A DNA stretch of 64,000 nucleotides. It comes from Cordylochernes scorpioides (lineage: Eukaryota; Arthropoda; Arachnida; Pseudoscorpiones; Chernetidae). The translations under genes were made by a program, and so were the position numbers. The notes beneath the pieces were generated by a model, which ran no database searches, was not told the DNA's origin, and saw only the letters and a list, made by a program, of their open reading frames with translations. Each line of letters opens with the position of its first letter. The stretch's first letter is position 1. This document shows, one piece after another, positions 20,638 to 30,810 of this stretch. The stretch is taken from contig CP092865.1 of the NCBI GenBank assembly GCA_030710605.1, positions 27,034,947 through 27,098,946 of the forward strand. Reading direction: 5' to 3'.

Positions 20638-20809
20638 TAATTCTACTGTCTTCAAAGCTTATGTCTATATAGTTTACGTTAATATCCTAACCAAGAATCA
20701 TCCTACAGTATCAGATATCAAAGAAGAATCGCCCAATACAATAATAGAGCTCTAAAAACGGCCTGGGTGATTAAACTGGCGAAATTTCACCACCGATTAG
20801 GCAGGCCTT
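20638..20809 (+). repeat. Family S repeat, 5' part
   Basis: TTCTACTGTCTTCAAAGCTT, then GATTAAACTGGCGAAA and CACCACCGATTAGGCAGGCC. The copy stops where the inverted-repeat element 20810-21710 begins, and short S-like sequence resumes after 21710, so it was probably the insertion target. Confidence 0.6.
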
Positions 20810-21168
20810 GGGAGACACCGTTGACTTTGGCCAGATCCGAAACTAACCTGACCTATGACGTCAAAATGACGTCGCGATGTAAACAAAGGTTACGACTGGG
20901 TCATTTTTTTTAAAAATTCGATTTAATTATTAATATTTTAAATACCTGCGACAAATTTATAGTGTCAATATATTTATAAAGGATTTTTTATTTTAATAAT
21001 TTTCTATTAGCAATTTTTTAATTACTTTTTTAGCGCCAACGTAAACAAAGAAATACTGGCGTAATACGTTCCAATGGTGCCAAAGGTTATATTTATAAAT
21101 AGGAATACACAAAAAAAAAAAATTATTAATATTACATATTTATAATAATAAAACTATTAATAAATTAC

Positions 21169-21241
21169 ATTAACCTAACCTAACCTGAACCTAACCTAAC
21201 CTAACCTAACCTAAAGCTAACTTAAACTAACCTAACCTAAA
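21169..21241. repeat. CCTAA/TTAGG telomere-like repeats
   Basis: About a dozen CCTAA units, five of them in an unbroken head-to-tail run and the rest with small changes. TTAGG is the usual arthropod telomere repeat, so this is an interstitial telomere-like tract. It lies inside a transposon rather than at a chromosome end. Confidence 0.8.
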
Positions 21242-21416
21242 TTAACAACAAAATTTTTATATTAATTAATAATTAATTTTATAATAATTTTAAATATCGG
21301 ACACCATTGCTCTCAGGGTGCATTCACAACATACACGTGTTTACAATTGCGCTAAATATTAAAAAAAAAAAAATCTATTTAAAATTAGCAGGCCATTTAG
21401 AAAAATATATATATAT

Positions 21417-21551
21417 ATATCGTCCCTACAACTGCAAACTATCGAATGTGAAAAATTCAATTTTTCAGATTCGACTTTTAATCAAACTAATAATAAGAAA
21501 AAATAATTGAATTTTTCACATTCGATAGTTTGCAGTTGTAGGGACGATATA
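21417..21551. repeat. Nested palindrome
   Basis: CGTCCCTACAACTGCAAACT with ATCGAATGTGAAAAATTCAA on the left is mirrored exactly at 21505-21551 around a 42-bp spacer. Confidence 0.8.
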
Positions 21552-22484
21552 TTGAAACTATAAATTAATCGCAGGTATTTAAAATATTAATAATTAAATC
21601 GAATTTTAAAAAAAAATGACCCAGTCGTAACCTTTGCTTACATCGCGACGTCATTTTGACGTCATAGGTCAGGTTAGTTTCGGATCTGGCCAAAGTCAAC
21701 GGTGTCTCCCCAGGCCTTCCTAATATTTTTTAATCGCAGCAGGGAAATTTGTCTTATTGGAAAGAGCAATTATTGCTAAATAGTTTCACATCTTATACAT
21801 TTGTAATGTTTATTTTGTTGTTGTTCAAAATAACTTTTTAGGTGCCGCTCGAAAATACCAGGCCAGATTATCTTATTTGCAGTTGTATAAATATTGATCT
21901 TTTGGTCCATAATTTCCTGTTCTTGAAAGTCTTGTTCTTCATATTTAGAATATGTTTTCTGGCCTATTGGATTTATAGAGTACTAGCCGAATGACCCGGG
22001 CAACGCCCGGGTTTTACCCGATTAAATGTTTTTATTCAAATACTATTCGTTACAATTATAAATTGGCGTCGTGGATGTCACTCTTGTGAAACGTCCCGCT
22101 CCAAACTTTGTGTCTGAGAAGCGATATTTTTATAGAAAGATGATCTGGCTTTTGTTTTCTGCTCGAATTAATGTTTTTCTGTTAGAATTTTGTTCCTGCG
22201 TACAAAATAATGAACTGGTTTCACCCGTGGTCTCTGCTTTTTGGAATTTTTCCCGATATAATTTTGTATCTGATAATCAAACATGATACAGCAATATCGT
22301 CATCATCATTTTCTGACTAAAAATATATAGTTTTAATAATTGATTTATATATATTTTTAAATAGCCTATCGTCTTCCCCGTATTTTTTACCTATGTATGG
22401 AAATTTTGGTTTGAATTAGTGAACTACTGCGAATTTGTATACCGGACATACAGACAGACAAACAAACATACAAACATTCATTTA

Positions 22485-23308
22485 CAGTGTACTCCGCTTA
22501 TAACAAAGTCGGTTATAGCGAAATTCCGCATATAGCGAATGAAATTGTCTGCACGAAAGAAAAGAAGGGCTTAAACCATTAAAAGAACTCTGGATATTGC
22601 GAAGTCGGATATAAAGAATTTTCGCTTATAACGAAGTGATTTGCATGTATACATTTTTATTTTATCCGTTTATAACGAAGTTTTCTCATTTTAGTGGAAT
22701 TATTAAGTCCGATGTCAGTTCTCCATTGGATACACCACAGCCTGCAACACAAATGTGGGAGCAACAAAGCCTCTTCGATCGCATGAAAGAAGTTTTAAAA
22801 ATACCGTTAGAGATGGATTTCGATTCTTATGCTGACGCTGACAATGACGTCGTTACAAATGCCATGTTATCCGATGTAGAAATTGTCGAGAGCATTCTTC
22901 AAGCAAAAGAAGAAGAAGAAACGGACCAAGTTGATGAAGAAGTAGACCCAATTGTCCACATTCCGCATCCAAAAGAGGTCTTGGAGAGCATTCAAACTCT
23001 GCGATTGTTTCTTCAATGTCAGGATGAGTCCAAGTCTCTTCATAGGCATCTGTCAGACTTGGACAACATCGAAAAGAGTGTTCAGCACTTGTTACTGACT
23101 TCTAAATGTCAAAAGAAAATCACAAACTACTTCTCCAAAAACACCTGATGAGGTTGTTATTGATCTTTGTGTTGCTCTTTTGAGTTGAATAGTAAATAAA
23201 ATTATTGGTACAAAACATTTTTTTTTTCCAACTGCGGATATAACAAACTTCGGATATAACAAAGTGATTGTCATGGATAATGCGACTTCGTTATAAGCGG
23301 AGTACACT
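22485..23308 (+). mobile_element. Internally deleted Tigger/pogo transposon
   Basis: Ends CAGTGTACTCCGCTTATAAC and GTTATAAGCGGAGTACACT (last base changed) with TA next to each end. The interior repeats TATAACGAAGT-like motifs. It keeps only the C-terminal part of the transposase gene (22700-23148). 824 bp against roughly 2-2.5 kb for full elements. Confidence 0.82.
22700..23148 (+). pseudogene. Tigger transposase, C-terminal portion
   Basis: The open frame (it can be read from 22636) contains an acidic region with EEEETDQVDEEVDPI, then a helical tail ending in QKKITNYFSKNT. This is the arrangement at the end of pogo/Tigger transposases, where a short hydrophobic motif of the IxxFF type closes the protein. 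The CENP-B-like DNA-binding domain and the DDE core are absent, removed by the internal deletion. The first 20 or so residues of the frame come from AT-rich non-coding DNA. Confidence 0.72.
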
Positions 23309-23329
23309 ATATATATAGAGATATTTTCA

Positions 23330-24174
23330 TTGCTCTCCTTTTTACCATTTCTATCATTCGACAAAGTTTATGGATTATCTATTTAGATGTCAAGTTTCGT
23401 TTTTTTTTCTTGTGTCGCATTTGAAGTTGCAGATTTCTTCTTGAAGGTAATTTTACTTGTTTTTCAGATTTTTCATAAAACTGAACGCTGTGGGTATATA
23501 TCATGTATTCATTACAATTTATATTCGCGATAAGATGATGCTCTATATCATCATTATAAAACAAATGATAAAAGACAAATAGCATCCTTCCAGAATTTAC
23601 CTAGAGAGAAGCTGAAGTACTTAGATGTCACCAGACCAACATTAGCTGGTCCAGTACACCTGAAAGAAGTTGATAACACACAAGCCGTTGGCTAATTCCA
23701 AGTCATTAGACTGTCGATTGTCCTACAAGACGCTGAGTCACGTCAGACAGTAGCTCTTTGACATCGCTTCGTTCCCACACAACTTCCAATATCTCTTTGT
23801 TGACATTATGGACAGAGAACATTCTAGTTCTCATATCTTGGGGTTTGAGATTCCTTTTAGAAACATTTTACAACATTTATATATATTTAGAAAATATGCA
23901 TACATATATGTCTTGATTGAATGGAAGGGTGCAACCGTTATAAAGACAATCTTCAATAATACGATCCAGCCAAGTGAGCAGCGCGACGTGCCGTAGCATT
24001 CGTCCGCGATGTCTGCCACGTTTATTTTTGTACAGTTTTTATAGATGGATGAATTTGTATTTTACATTTTAACACAAGCTTAACATATTTACATACTTAT
24101 TTTGTGTGGCGATAAGAAATTATACATCTTGATATTATACAAATTATGACATATATATGTTATATTAAAAATAA
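23330..24174. other. Unassigned DNA
   Basis: Short frames on both strands without recognisable motifs; no repeat match seen. Confidence 0.35.
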
Positions 24175-24312
24175 ATAAGGCATCTCCTGACCACGAGCAC
24201 ATGTGCTTTTTAGATGGCAGAGCGCCATCTAGTGGAGCAAAAATAAACTAAACGTTTATTTAGCTTTGCTCCGTGATATTTGACCAACCCAATTTCTTGA
24301 CAAATCAAGTTT
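24175..24312 (-). repeat. Family T repeat
   Basis: ATGGCAGAGCGCCATCTAGT, the AAACGTTTATTTAGCTTTGC region and GACCAACCCAATTTCTTGA match 56715-56885 directly and 2515-2700 in inverse orientation. Confidence 0.68.
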
Positions 24313-24537
24313 AACATGTTATATTAAAATATTATTTTATTTAAAATTATATTTCATAGATTCACATACTCTGCTAAATCGACCGCCAGAGGTCACGCTT
24401 CCCCTATAAAAACTCATTGCTGTTGTTTCTCGATGGCTGGCTCAAATCTTTTGTACATTATGTAAATATGTTTTTAATTTAAGTAGAACTGCTCTTCACT
24501 GAAAGTTAATAACGAGTTTACAAAGTGGGAAGAGGAG

Positions 24538-24600
24538 CTTCTTTTTATTAGCATGAACATAAGCTTTCGGACACATCGTCCTTCATCAGATAAGAGTAAT
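24538..24600 (-). ncRNA. Hammerhead ribozyme in the inverted PLE copy
   Basis: Same sequence as 28007-28069 on the minus strand: CTGATGA complement at 24583-24589, GAAA complement at 24565-24568, predicted cleavage after the base paired with T24549. Confidence 0.82.
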
Positions 24601-24805
24601 AAACGCGCTGAGGATCCATATATACACAAAGCTGAAAAGAAAATTTACATAACTGCAAAAGATAAAAGTATTTAAAGATAAAAATAAAAATAAGAACCAA
24701 ATATGCTAAAAAAGAGATTATAGGGATTAAATGCTAATAAATCTGGACTAAGTACATATGCACTATGAATGGTGTTAATCAAGGGCAGGCAAATGCAACC
24801 TAAGG

Positions 24806-26738
24806 CTATTCACATAACATATGGTATTGTTCTGGTATATCTATATGCCTGTTGATGCTGTTTGTTTTTATTGACACAAATGCCTCTAGTAAAAGTCTTT
24901 GGTACTTATTATTGATATTGCTGTATAGAATGGATGGCTTTGATAGATTGAATGTATGACCGGTTTGTATAGAATGACTGTAAATAGGGGAATTTAGGTT
25001 TTTATTAGAGACGTTTCTGGAATGCTCAACCATTCTGATGGCGACGGATCTACCCGTCTCCCCGACATAAGTGGCATTACATTGGTCGCAAGAGACGGAA
25101 TAGACAGCACCACCAGAACGGAGAGCACTCGCATGAAGGGAAGATCTGGTAATGGGGTGTCGGATTAGTGTGGCGATGTTAGGTGGGTTCTGGAAGTATG
25201 TTGTAATGCCATGGTGCCTTAAAAACCTGGCTATGGTGATAGACTGGGGGCAAAAAGGGAGGGAGCAAATATTTCTGTGTATAGCTGGAGCACTGTTGTG
25301 GTGAGGGTCATGCATGTGTTTAAGAATGAAGGGGGTCGGGTAGCCGGATTTGGATAAATATGAAAATATTTTAGCCTTTTCTATTGTTTGGAATAACGGG
25401 AGGGAACAATGAGTAAAGATACGTTTAGTGAGAGCTCTAACTGTATTGATTTTGTGTGATGTTGGGCAATGTGATCGGAAGTTTGTGTGGTGTGGGGGTG
25501 TGTTGTTTTTATAGTATACTGTGGTATGGAAACTGCTGGGGGTGCGTATGACTAGTGTATCTAGGAATGGTAGGACTGAGTGATTTTCTGTTTCATGGGT
25601 GAAGGCTATGTCTGGGTGGAAGGAGTTGAGGTCAGATAGGATGTGAGAGGCAGATACCTCACTTACCAAGCAAAAGGTATCATCGATGTACCGCCTCCAT
25701 AGAAAGATGTCTGAAGAATGGCGTGAAGTGATCCATTGGTCTAGTGACCTCATGACAACCTCAGCCACCACGGTTGAGAGGGGGCTACCCATGGGGGAGC
25801 CCTTGGTCTGCTTGAAAAACTGGGTATCAAATGTGAAGGTGGACATGCCTAGGCATATGGAAGTGAGCTCGACAACCGTCTCCGCGGTGAGGGTGTCTAA
25901 CAGGGGGGCATTTTCGAGGAAAGTGCGTAAACTATTAATGATCAAGGGGTGGGCAAGTGAGAGATATAGAGACGTTACATCGAAAGAAACCATTATGGAC
26001 CTGGGGGGAGGTGTGAGGCTGGTGATATAGGACACAAACGAGGGGGAGTTTGCAATGGTATATTCCCATGGGGGAGACTGTAGAAGGGGGGTCAAGAAGT
26101 TGGACAAAAATTTTGACAGGGTATATGCCGGAGAGAGATGGTAAGATATGATTGGTCGGAGGGGAACATCGGGCTTGTGGATCTTTGGAAGGCCGTAAAT
26201 GTAGGCTATTTGGGCGAGGTTAGCTGTGAAGTCGTTATATTGCTCTTTAGTGATCTGCTGAGACCTTTTTAATCTTAACAATAGCAAACGGAAATTCTTA
26301 ACGGATGTTTTATGATCCTGTTCAGTGATGGCAGAAAAAATGGAGTGTTGGTCGAGAACGTTTTGCATTTTTTGCTTGTAAACTGTGGTGCTGAGAATTA
26401 CGGTTTGTGAGCCTTTATCGGATTTTGTTATGACTATGTCTCTATTGCGTTTAAGACGGGAGATAACCCTGTTCATGGCTAGGGACGGTTTAGGGATATT
26501 GTAGGGTCGTTGAAGGGTGGAGGTGACAAAATGTCTGATCCTATGGGTGTCTTGGTGGTTAAGGCCTCTGAGAGCGGGTTCTACACCAGCTAAGATGCGA
26601 GGAATATCAGAAGGCCCAGGCAGTCTGTATTTTAGGCCCAATGCCAGAATCTCAGCATCAGCAGATGGCAAGACATAGTCCGAGAGGTTGACCACTCCTT
26701 GGGGTGACTGGGGAAGATGGGCTTCTACTAGATAGGCA
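24806..26738 (-). CDS. PLE reverse transcriptase/GIY-YIG protein, N-terminally truncated inverted copy
   Basis: The frame is open from the inversion junction (reading AYLVEAHLPQS) to TAG at 24806-24808, about 644 codons. It matches residues from about 138 to the end of the full-length protein at 28166-30511 with no difference I can see. It retains the DKG, FDVTSLY, GSPMGSPLS and YIDD reverse transcriptase motifs and the YSVSC...YVGETGR endonuclease. It lacks the N-terminus and any promoter-proximal sequence, so it is probably not expressed as such; a GTG or downstream ATG start is all that is available. It arose in the same event as its neighbours. Confidence 0.88.
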
Positions 26739-26740
26739 GC

Positions 26741-27801
26741 TCACTTCCATATGCCTAGGCATGTCCACCTTCACATTTGATACCCAGTTTTTCAAGCAGA
26801 CCAAGGGCTCCCCCATGGGTAGCCCCCTCTCAACCGTGGTGGCTGAGGTTGTCATGAGGTCACTAGACCAATGGATCACTTCACGCCATTCTTCAGACAT
26901 CTTTCTATGGAGGCGGTACATCGATGATACCTTTTGCTTGGTAAGTGAGGTATCTGCCTCTCACATCCTATCTGACCTCAACTCCTTCCACCCAGACATA
27001 GCCTTCACCCATGAAACAGAAAATCACTCAGTCCTACCATTCCTAGATACACTAGTCATACGCACCCCCAGCAGTTTCCATACCACAGTATACTATAAAA
27101 ACAACACACCCCCACACCACACAAACTTCCGATCACATTGCCCAACATCACACAAAATCAATACAGTTAGAGCTCTCACTAAACGTATCTTTACTCATTG
27201 TTCCCTCCCGTTATTCCAAACAATAGAAAAGGCTAAAATATTTTCATATTTATCCAAATCCGGCTACCCGACCCCCTTCATTCTTAAACACATGCATGAC
27301 CCTCACCACAACAGTGCTCCAGCTATACACAGAAATATTTGCTCCCTCCCTTTTTGCCCCCAGTCTATCACCATAGCCAGGTTTTTAAGGCACCATGGCA
27401 TTACAACATACTTCCAGAACCCACCTAACATCGCCACACTAATCCGACACCCCATTACCAGATCTTCCCTTCATGCGAGTGCTCTCCGTTCTGGTGGTGC
27501 TGTCTATTCCGTCTCTTGCGACCAATGTAATGCCACTTATGTCGGGGAGACGGGTAGATCCGTCGCCATCAGAATGGTTGAGCATTCCAGAAACGTCTCT
27601 AATAAAAACCTAAATTCCCCTATTTACAGTCATTCTATACAAACCGGTCATACATTCAATCTATCAAAGCCATCCATTCTATACAGCAATATCAATAATA
27701 AGTACCAAAGACTTTTACTAGAGGCATTTGTGTCAATAAAAACAAACAGCATCAACAGGCATATAGATATACCAGAACAATACCATATGTTATGTGAATA
27801 G
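26741..27801 (+). CDS. PLE protein, C-terminal 353 residues
   Basis: The frame enters at the inversion junction and starts TSICLGMSTFTF in the reverse transcriptase. It carries GSPMGSPLS, YIDD and the GIY-YIG endonuclease and stops at TAG 27799-27801. An in-frame ATG at 26704 gives a chance start whose first 12 codons are antisense of the inverted copy. It is missing the N-terminal half of the polymerase, so it is not functional alone. Confidence 0.85.
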
Positions 27802-28006
27802 CCTTAGGTTGCATTTGCCTGCCCTTGATTAACACCATTCATAGTGCATATGTACTTAGTCCAGATTTATTAGCATTTAATCCCTATAATCTCTTTTTTA
27901 GCATATTTGGTTCTTATTTTTATTTTTATCTTTAAATACTTTTATCTTTTGCAGTTATGTAAATTTTCTTTTCAGCTTTGTGTATATATGGATCCTCAGC
28001 GCGTTT

Positions 28007-28069
28007 ATTACTCTTATCTGATGAAGGACGATGTGTCCGAAAGCTTATGTTCATGCTAATAAAAAGAAG
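28007..28069 (+). ncRNA. Hammerhead ribozyme in the PLE pseudo-LTR
   Basis: Core CTGATGA (28018-28024); stem II GGAC/GTCC around GATGT with one extra A (28025) at its base; GAAA (28039-28042); stem III AGC/GCT (28042-28044 with 28055-28057) closing a 10-nt loop; cleavage after A28058. Stem I starts with TTAT/ATAA and continues after an internal loop with weaker pairs. PLEs are known to carry hammerheads in their pseudo-LTRs, so position and sequence agree. The extra A in stem II may reduce activity or be tolerated. Confidence 0.85.
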
Positions 28070-28165
28070 CTCCTCTTCCCACTTTGTAAACTCGTTATTA
28101 ACTTTCAGTGAAGAGCAGTTCTACTTAATTCGCTCATTTTTACGCTTTTTATCCTGGAATTCATC

Positions 28166-30511
28166 ATGAATCCTTCCGCTGAAGACCTACCTCGTTATAC
28201 CTATCAGTTACGAAAGAAATCGTTACAGTTGTCAAGATGGCGCCTCCATTTGAAGTTTAACAAACTGTGTGAAACGGCTGATTTTATACCTCCATCCCTG
28301 CGAATCAGGGATCCTGTTCGCAATCCATTTTCATCCGTCGTCATACGCCGCGCCCAACTCCACCTGTTATCGTCTAGAATCAAAGGTTGCCATTCCAATA
28401 TCCGATTTATTTCTAAGTCCGTCAAGGGATTGATCTTTCTGGTCTCTCAGCTACTAACCAATCCAGAAATGGCCGATCTGTTGCAATCCATCACAAGGGA
28501 CATTCGGCTCCAGAAGAACGATATAACGCAACGTCACAACTCCAAGCTTCATCACTGGATCAAGAAGTACAACTTCCCTGCCTATCTAGTAGAAGCCCAT
28601 CTTCCCCAGTCACCCCAAGGAGTGGTCAACCTCTCGGACTATGTCTTGCCATCTGCTGATGCTGAGATTCTGGCATTGGGCCTAAAATACAGACTGCCTG
28701 GGCCTTCTGATATTCCTCGCATCTTAGCTGGTGTAGAACCCGCTCTCAGAGGCCTTAACCACCAAGACACCCATAGGATCAGACATTTTGTCACCTCCAC
28801 CCTTCAACGACCCTACAATATCCCTAAACCGTCCCTAGCCATGAACAGGGTTATCTCCCGTCTTAAACGCAATAGAGACATAGTCATAACAAAATCCGAT
28901 AAAGGCTCACAAACCGTAATTCTCAGCACCACAGTTTACAAGCAAAAAATGCAAAACGTTCTCGACCAACACTCCATTTTTTCTGCCATCACTGAACAGG
29001 ATCATAAAACATCCGTTAAGAATTTCCGTTTGCTATTGTTAAGATTAAAAAGGTCTCAGCAGATCACTAAAGAGCAATATAACGACTTCACAGCTAACCT
29101 CGCCCAAATAGCCTACATTTACGGCCTTCCAAAGATCCACAAGCCCGATGTTCCCCTCCGACCAATCATATCTTACCATCTCTCTCCGGCATATACCCTG
29201 TCAAAATTTTTGTCCAACTTCTTGACCCCCCTTCTACAGTCTCCCCCATGGGAATATACCATTGCAAACTCCCCCTCGTTTGTGTCCTATATCACCAGCC
29301 TCACACCTCCCCCCAGGTCCATAATGGTTTCTTTCGATGTAACGTCTCTATATCTCTCACTTGCCCACCCCTTGATCATTAATAGTTTACGCACTTTCCT
29401 CGAAAATGCCCCCCTGTTAGACACCCTCACCGCGGAGACGGTTGTCGAGCTCACTTCCATATGCCTAGGCATGTCCACCTTCACATTTGATACCCAGTTT
29501 TTCAAGCAGACCAAGGGCTCCCCCATGGGTAGCCCCCTCTCAACCGTGGTGGCTGAGGTTGTCATGAGGTCACTAGACCAATGGATCACTTCACGCCATT
29601 CTTCAGACATCTTTCTATGGAGGCGGTACATCGATGATACCTTTTGCTTGGTAAGTGAGGTATCTGCCTCTCACATCCTATCTGACCTCAACTCCTTCCA
29701 CCCAGACATAGCCTTCACCCATGAAACAGAAAATCACTCAGTCCTACCATTCCTAGATACACTAGTCATACGCACCCCCAGCAGTTTCCATACCACAGTA
29801 TACTATAAAAACAACACACCCCCACACCACACAAACTTCCGATCACATTGCCCAACATCACACAAAATCAATACAGTTAGAGCTCTCACTAAACGTATCT
29901 TTACTCATTGTTCCCTCCCGTTATTCCAAACAATAGAAAAGGCTAAAATATTTTCATATTTATCCAAATCCGGCTACCCGACCCCCTTCATTCTTAAACA
30001 CATGCATGACCCTCACCACAACAGTGCTCCAGCTATACACAGAAATATTTGCTCCCTCCCTTTTTGCCCCCAGTCTATCACCATAGCCAGGTTTTTAAGG
30101 CACCATGGCATTACAACATACTTCCAGAACCCACCTAACATCGCCACACTAATCCGACACCCCATTACCAGATCTTCCCTTCATGCGAGTGCTCTCCGTT
30201 CTGGTGGTGCTGTCTATTCCGTCTCTTGCGACCAATGTAATGCCACTTATGTCGGGGAGACGGGTAGATCCGTCGCCATCAGAATGGTTGAGCATTCCAG
30301 AAACGTCTCTAATAAAAACCTAAATTCCCCTATTTACAGTCATTCTATACAAACCGGTCATACATTCAATCTATCAAAGCCATCCATTCTATACAGCAAT
30401 ATCAATAATAAGTACCAAAGACTTTTACTAGAGGCATTTGTGTCAATAAAAACAAACAGCATCAACAGGCATATAGATATACCAGAACAATACCATATGT
30501 TATGTGAATAG
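28166..30511 (+). CDS. Full-length Penelope-like reverse transcriptase with GIY-YIG endonuclease
   Basis: 781 codons from ATG 28166 to TAG 30509-30511. An in-frame stop at 28109-28111 makes this the first ATG. A basic N-terminal region (residues 1-140, RLHLKFNKLCETADFIPPSL) precedes the PLE signature ITKSDKG (about 240-246). Then follow YGLPKIHKPDVPLRPI, FDVTSLY (about 388, first catalytic Asp), KGSPMGSPLS (about 450) and RRYIDDTF (about 486, second Asp pair). After a His/Cys-rich linker the GIY-YIG nuclease reads AVYSVSC then YVGETGRS (683-700), with IRMVEH supplying the catalytic Arg and RLLLEAF the likely Glu. The enzyme would nick target DNA and reverse-transcribe PLE RNA in the nucleus. 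Length and order are normal for an endonuclease-bearing PLE, and no stop or frameshift is present, so the copy may be active. Confidence 0.93.
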   Translation: MNPSAEDLPRYTYQLRKKSLQLSRWRLHLKFNKLCETADFIPPSLRIRDPVRNPFSSVVIRRAQLHLLSSRIKGCHSNIRFISKSVKGLIFLVSQLLTNPEMADLLQSITRDIRLQKNDITQRHNSKLHHWIKKYNFPAYLVEAHLPQSPQGVVNLSDYVLPSADAEILALGLKYRLPGPSDIPRILAGVEPALRGLNHQDTHRIRHFVTSTLQRPYNIPKPSLAMNRVISRLKRNRDIVITKSDKGSQTVILSTTVYKQKMQNVLDQHSIFSAITEQDHKTSVKNFRLLLLRLKRSQQITKEQYNDFTANLAQIAYIYGLPKIHKPDVPLRPIISYHLSPAYTLSKFLSNFLTPLLQSPPWEYTIANSPSFVSYITSLTPPPRSIMVSFDVTSLYLSLAHPLIINSLRTFLENAPLLDTLTAETVVELTSICLGMSTFTFDTQFFKQTKGSPMGSPLSTVVAEVVMRSLDQWITSRHSSDIFLWRRYIDDTFCLVSEVSASHILSDLNSFHPDIAFTHETENHSVLPFLDTLVIRTPSSFHTTVYYKNNTPPHHTNFRSHCPTSHKINTVRALTKRIFTHCSLPLFQTIEKAKIFSYLSKSGYPTPFILKHMHDPHHNSAPAIHRNICSLPFCPQSITIARFLRHHGITTYFQNPPNIATLIRHPITRSSLHASALRSGGAVYSVSCDQCNATYVGETGRSVAIRMVEHSRNVSNKNLNSPIYSHSIQTGHTFNLSKPSILYSNINNKYQRLLLEAFVSIKTNSINRHIDIPEQYHMLCE

Positions 30512-30810
30512 CCTTAGGTTGCATTTGCCTGCCCTTGATTAACACCATTCATAGTGCATATGTACTTAGTCCAGATTTATTAGCATTTAATCCCTATAAT
30601 CTCTTTTTTAGCATATTTGGTTCTTATTTTTATTTTTATCTTTAAATACTTTTATCTTTTGCAGTTATGTAAATTTTCTTTTCAGCTTTGTGTATATATG
30701 GATCCTCAGCGCGTTTATTACTCTTATCTGATGAAGGACGATGTGTCCGAAAGCTTATGTTCATGCTAATAAAAAGAAGCTCCTCTTCCCACTTTGTAAA
30801 CTCGTTATTA
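29450..30810 (+). repeat. 3' copy of the PLE pseudo-LTR region
   Basis: Matches 26740-28100 at a fixed offset of 2710. It contains the C-terminal coding part, about 300 bp of 3' non-coding sequence, the hammerhead and the terminal CTCGTTATTA. Confidence 0.88.
30717..30779 (+). ncRNA. Hammerhead ribozyme at the 3' end of the full PLE
   Basis: Same sequence as 28007-28069: CTGATGA 30728-30734, GAAA 30749-30752, cleavage after A30768. With the upstream copy it could release a 2710-nt monomer from a read-through transcript. Confidence 0.85.

Larger units (their letters stand above)
20810..21710. mobile_element. Terminal-inverted-repeat element, 141-bp arms
   Basis: Arms 20810-20952 and 21569-21710 are close reverse complements, starting GGGAGACACCGTTGACTTTG and containing ATGACGTCAAAATGACGTC. 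The roughly 615-bp interior holds a telomere-like repeat block (21169-21241) and a smaller palindrome (21417-21551). No transposase is present, so this is a non-autonomous DNA transposon or a foldback element. Confidence 0.72.
21983..23321 (-). mobile_element. Helitron carrying a Tigger insertion
   Basis: The minus-strand 3' end is the ACCCGGGC...GCCCGGGT hairpin plus CTAG (21983-21986). The 5' end is TCTCTATATATA at about 23310-23321. A (21982) and T (23322) flank it. Without the Tigger at 22485-23308 it is about 510 bp and matches the Helitron at 31019-31524 over the block with CCTATCGTC and ATACCGG. Confidence 0.78.
26740..28100 (+). repeat. Upstream truncated tandem PLE copy (pseudo-LTR)
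   Basis: 1361 bp, identical by eye to 29450-30810. It places the 3' region and hammerhead directly upstream of the full unit, the arrangement in which PLE pseudo-LTRs are thought to supply the promoter. Confidence 0.88.
24481..30810 (+). mobile_element. Penelope-like element composite (young insertion)
   Basis: Three PLE segments form one insertion. The first is an inverted, 5'-truncated copy (24481-26739). The second is a plus-strand 5'-truncated copy (26740-28100). The third is a complete 2710-bp unit (28101-30810) joined head to tail to the second. The flanking duplication TATGTTTTTAATTT is at 24467-24480 and 30809-30822 (two bases overlap the element end). The truncated plus copy equals 29450-30810 with a constant offset of 2710 and no difference seen, and the encoded proteins agree along all three segments. 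The inverted/plus junction has AG as microhomology (26738-26739). Inverted plus tandem copies with a so-called pseudo-LTR are characteristic of PLEs. Confidence 0.9.

Noticed and set aside
25686-26030. 114-codon frame on the plus strand over the inverted PLE, repeated at 29287-29631 on the minus strand
   Set aside because: Exact antisense shadow of the PLE reverse transcriptase region.
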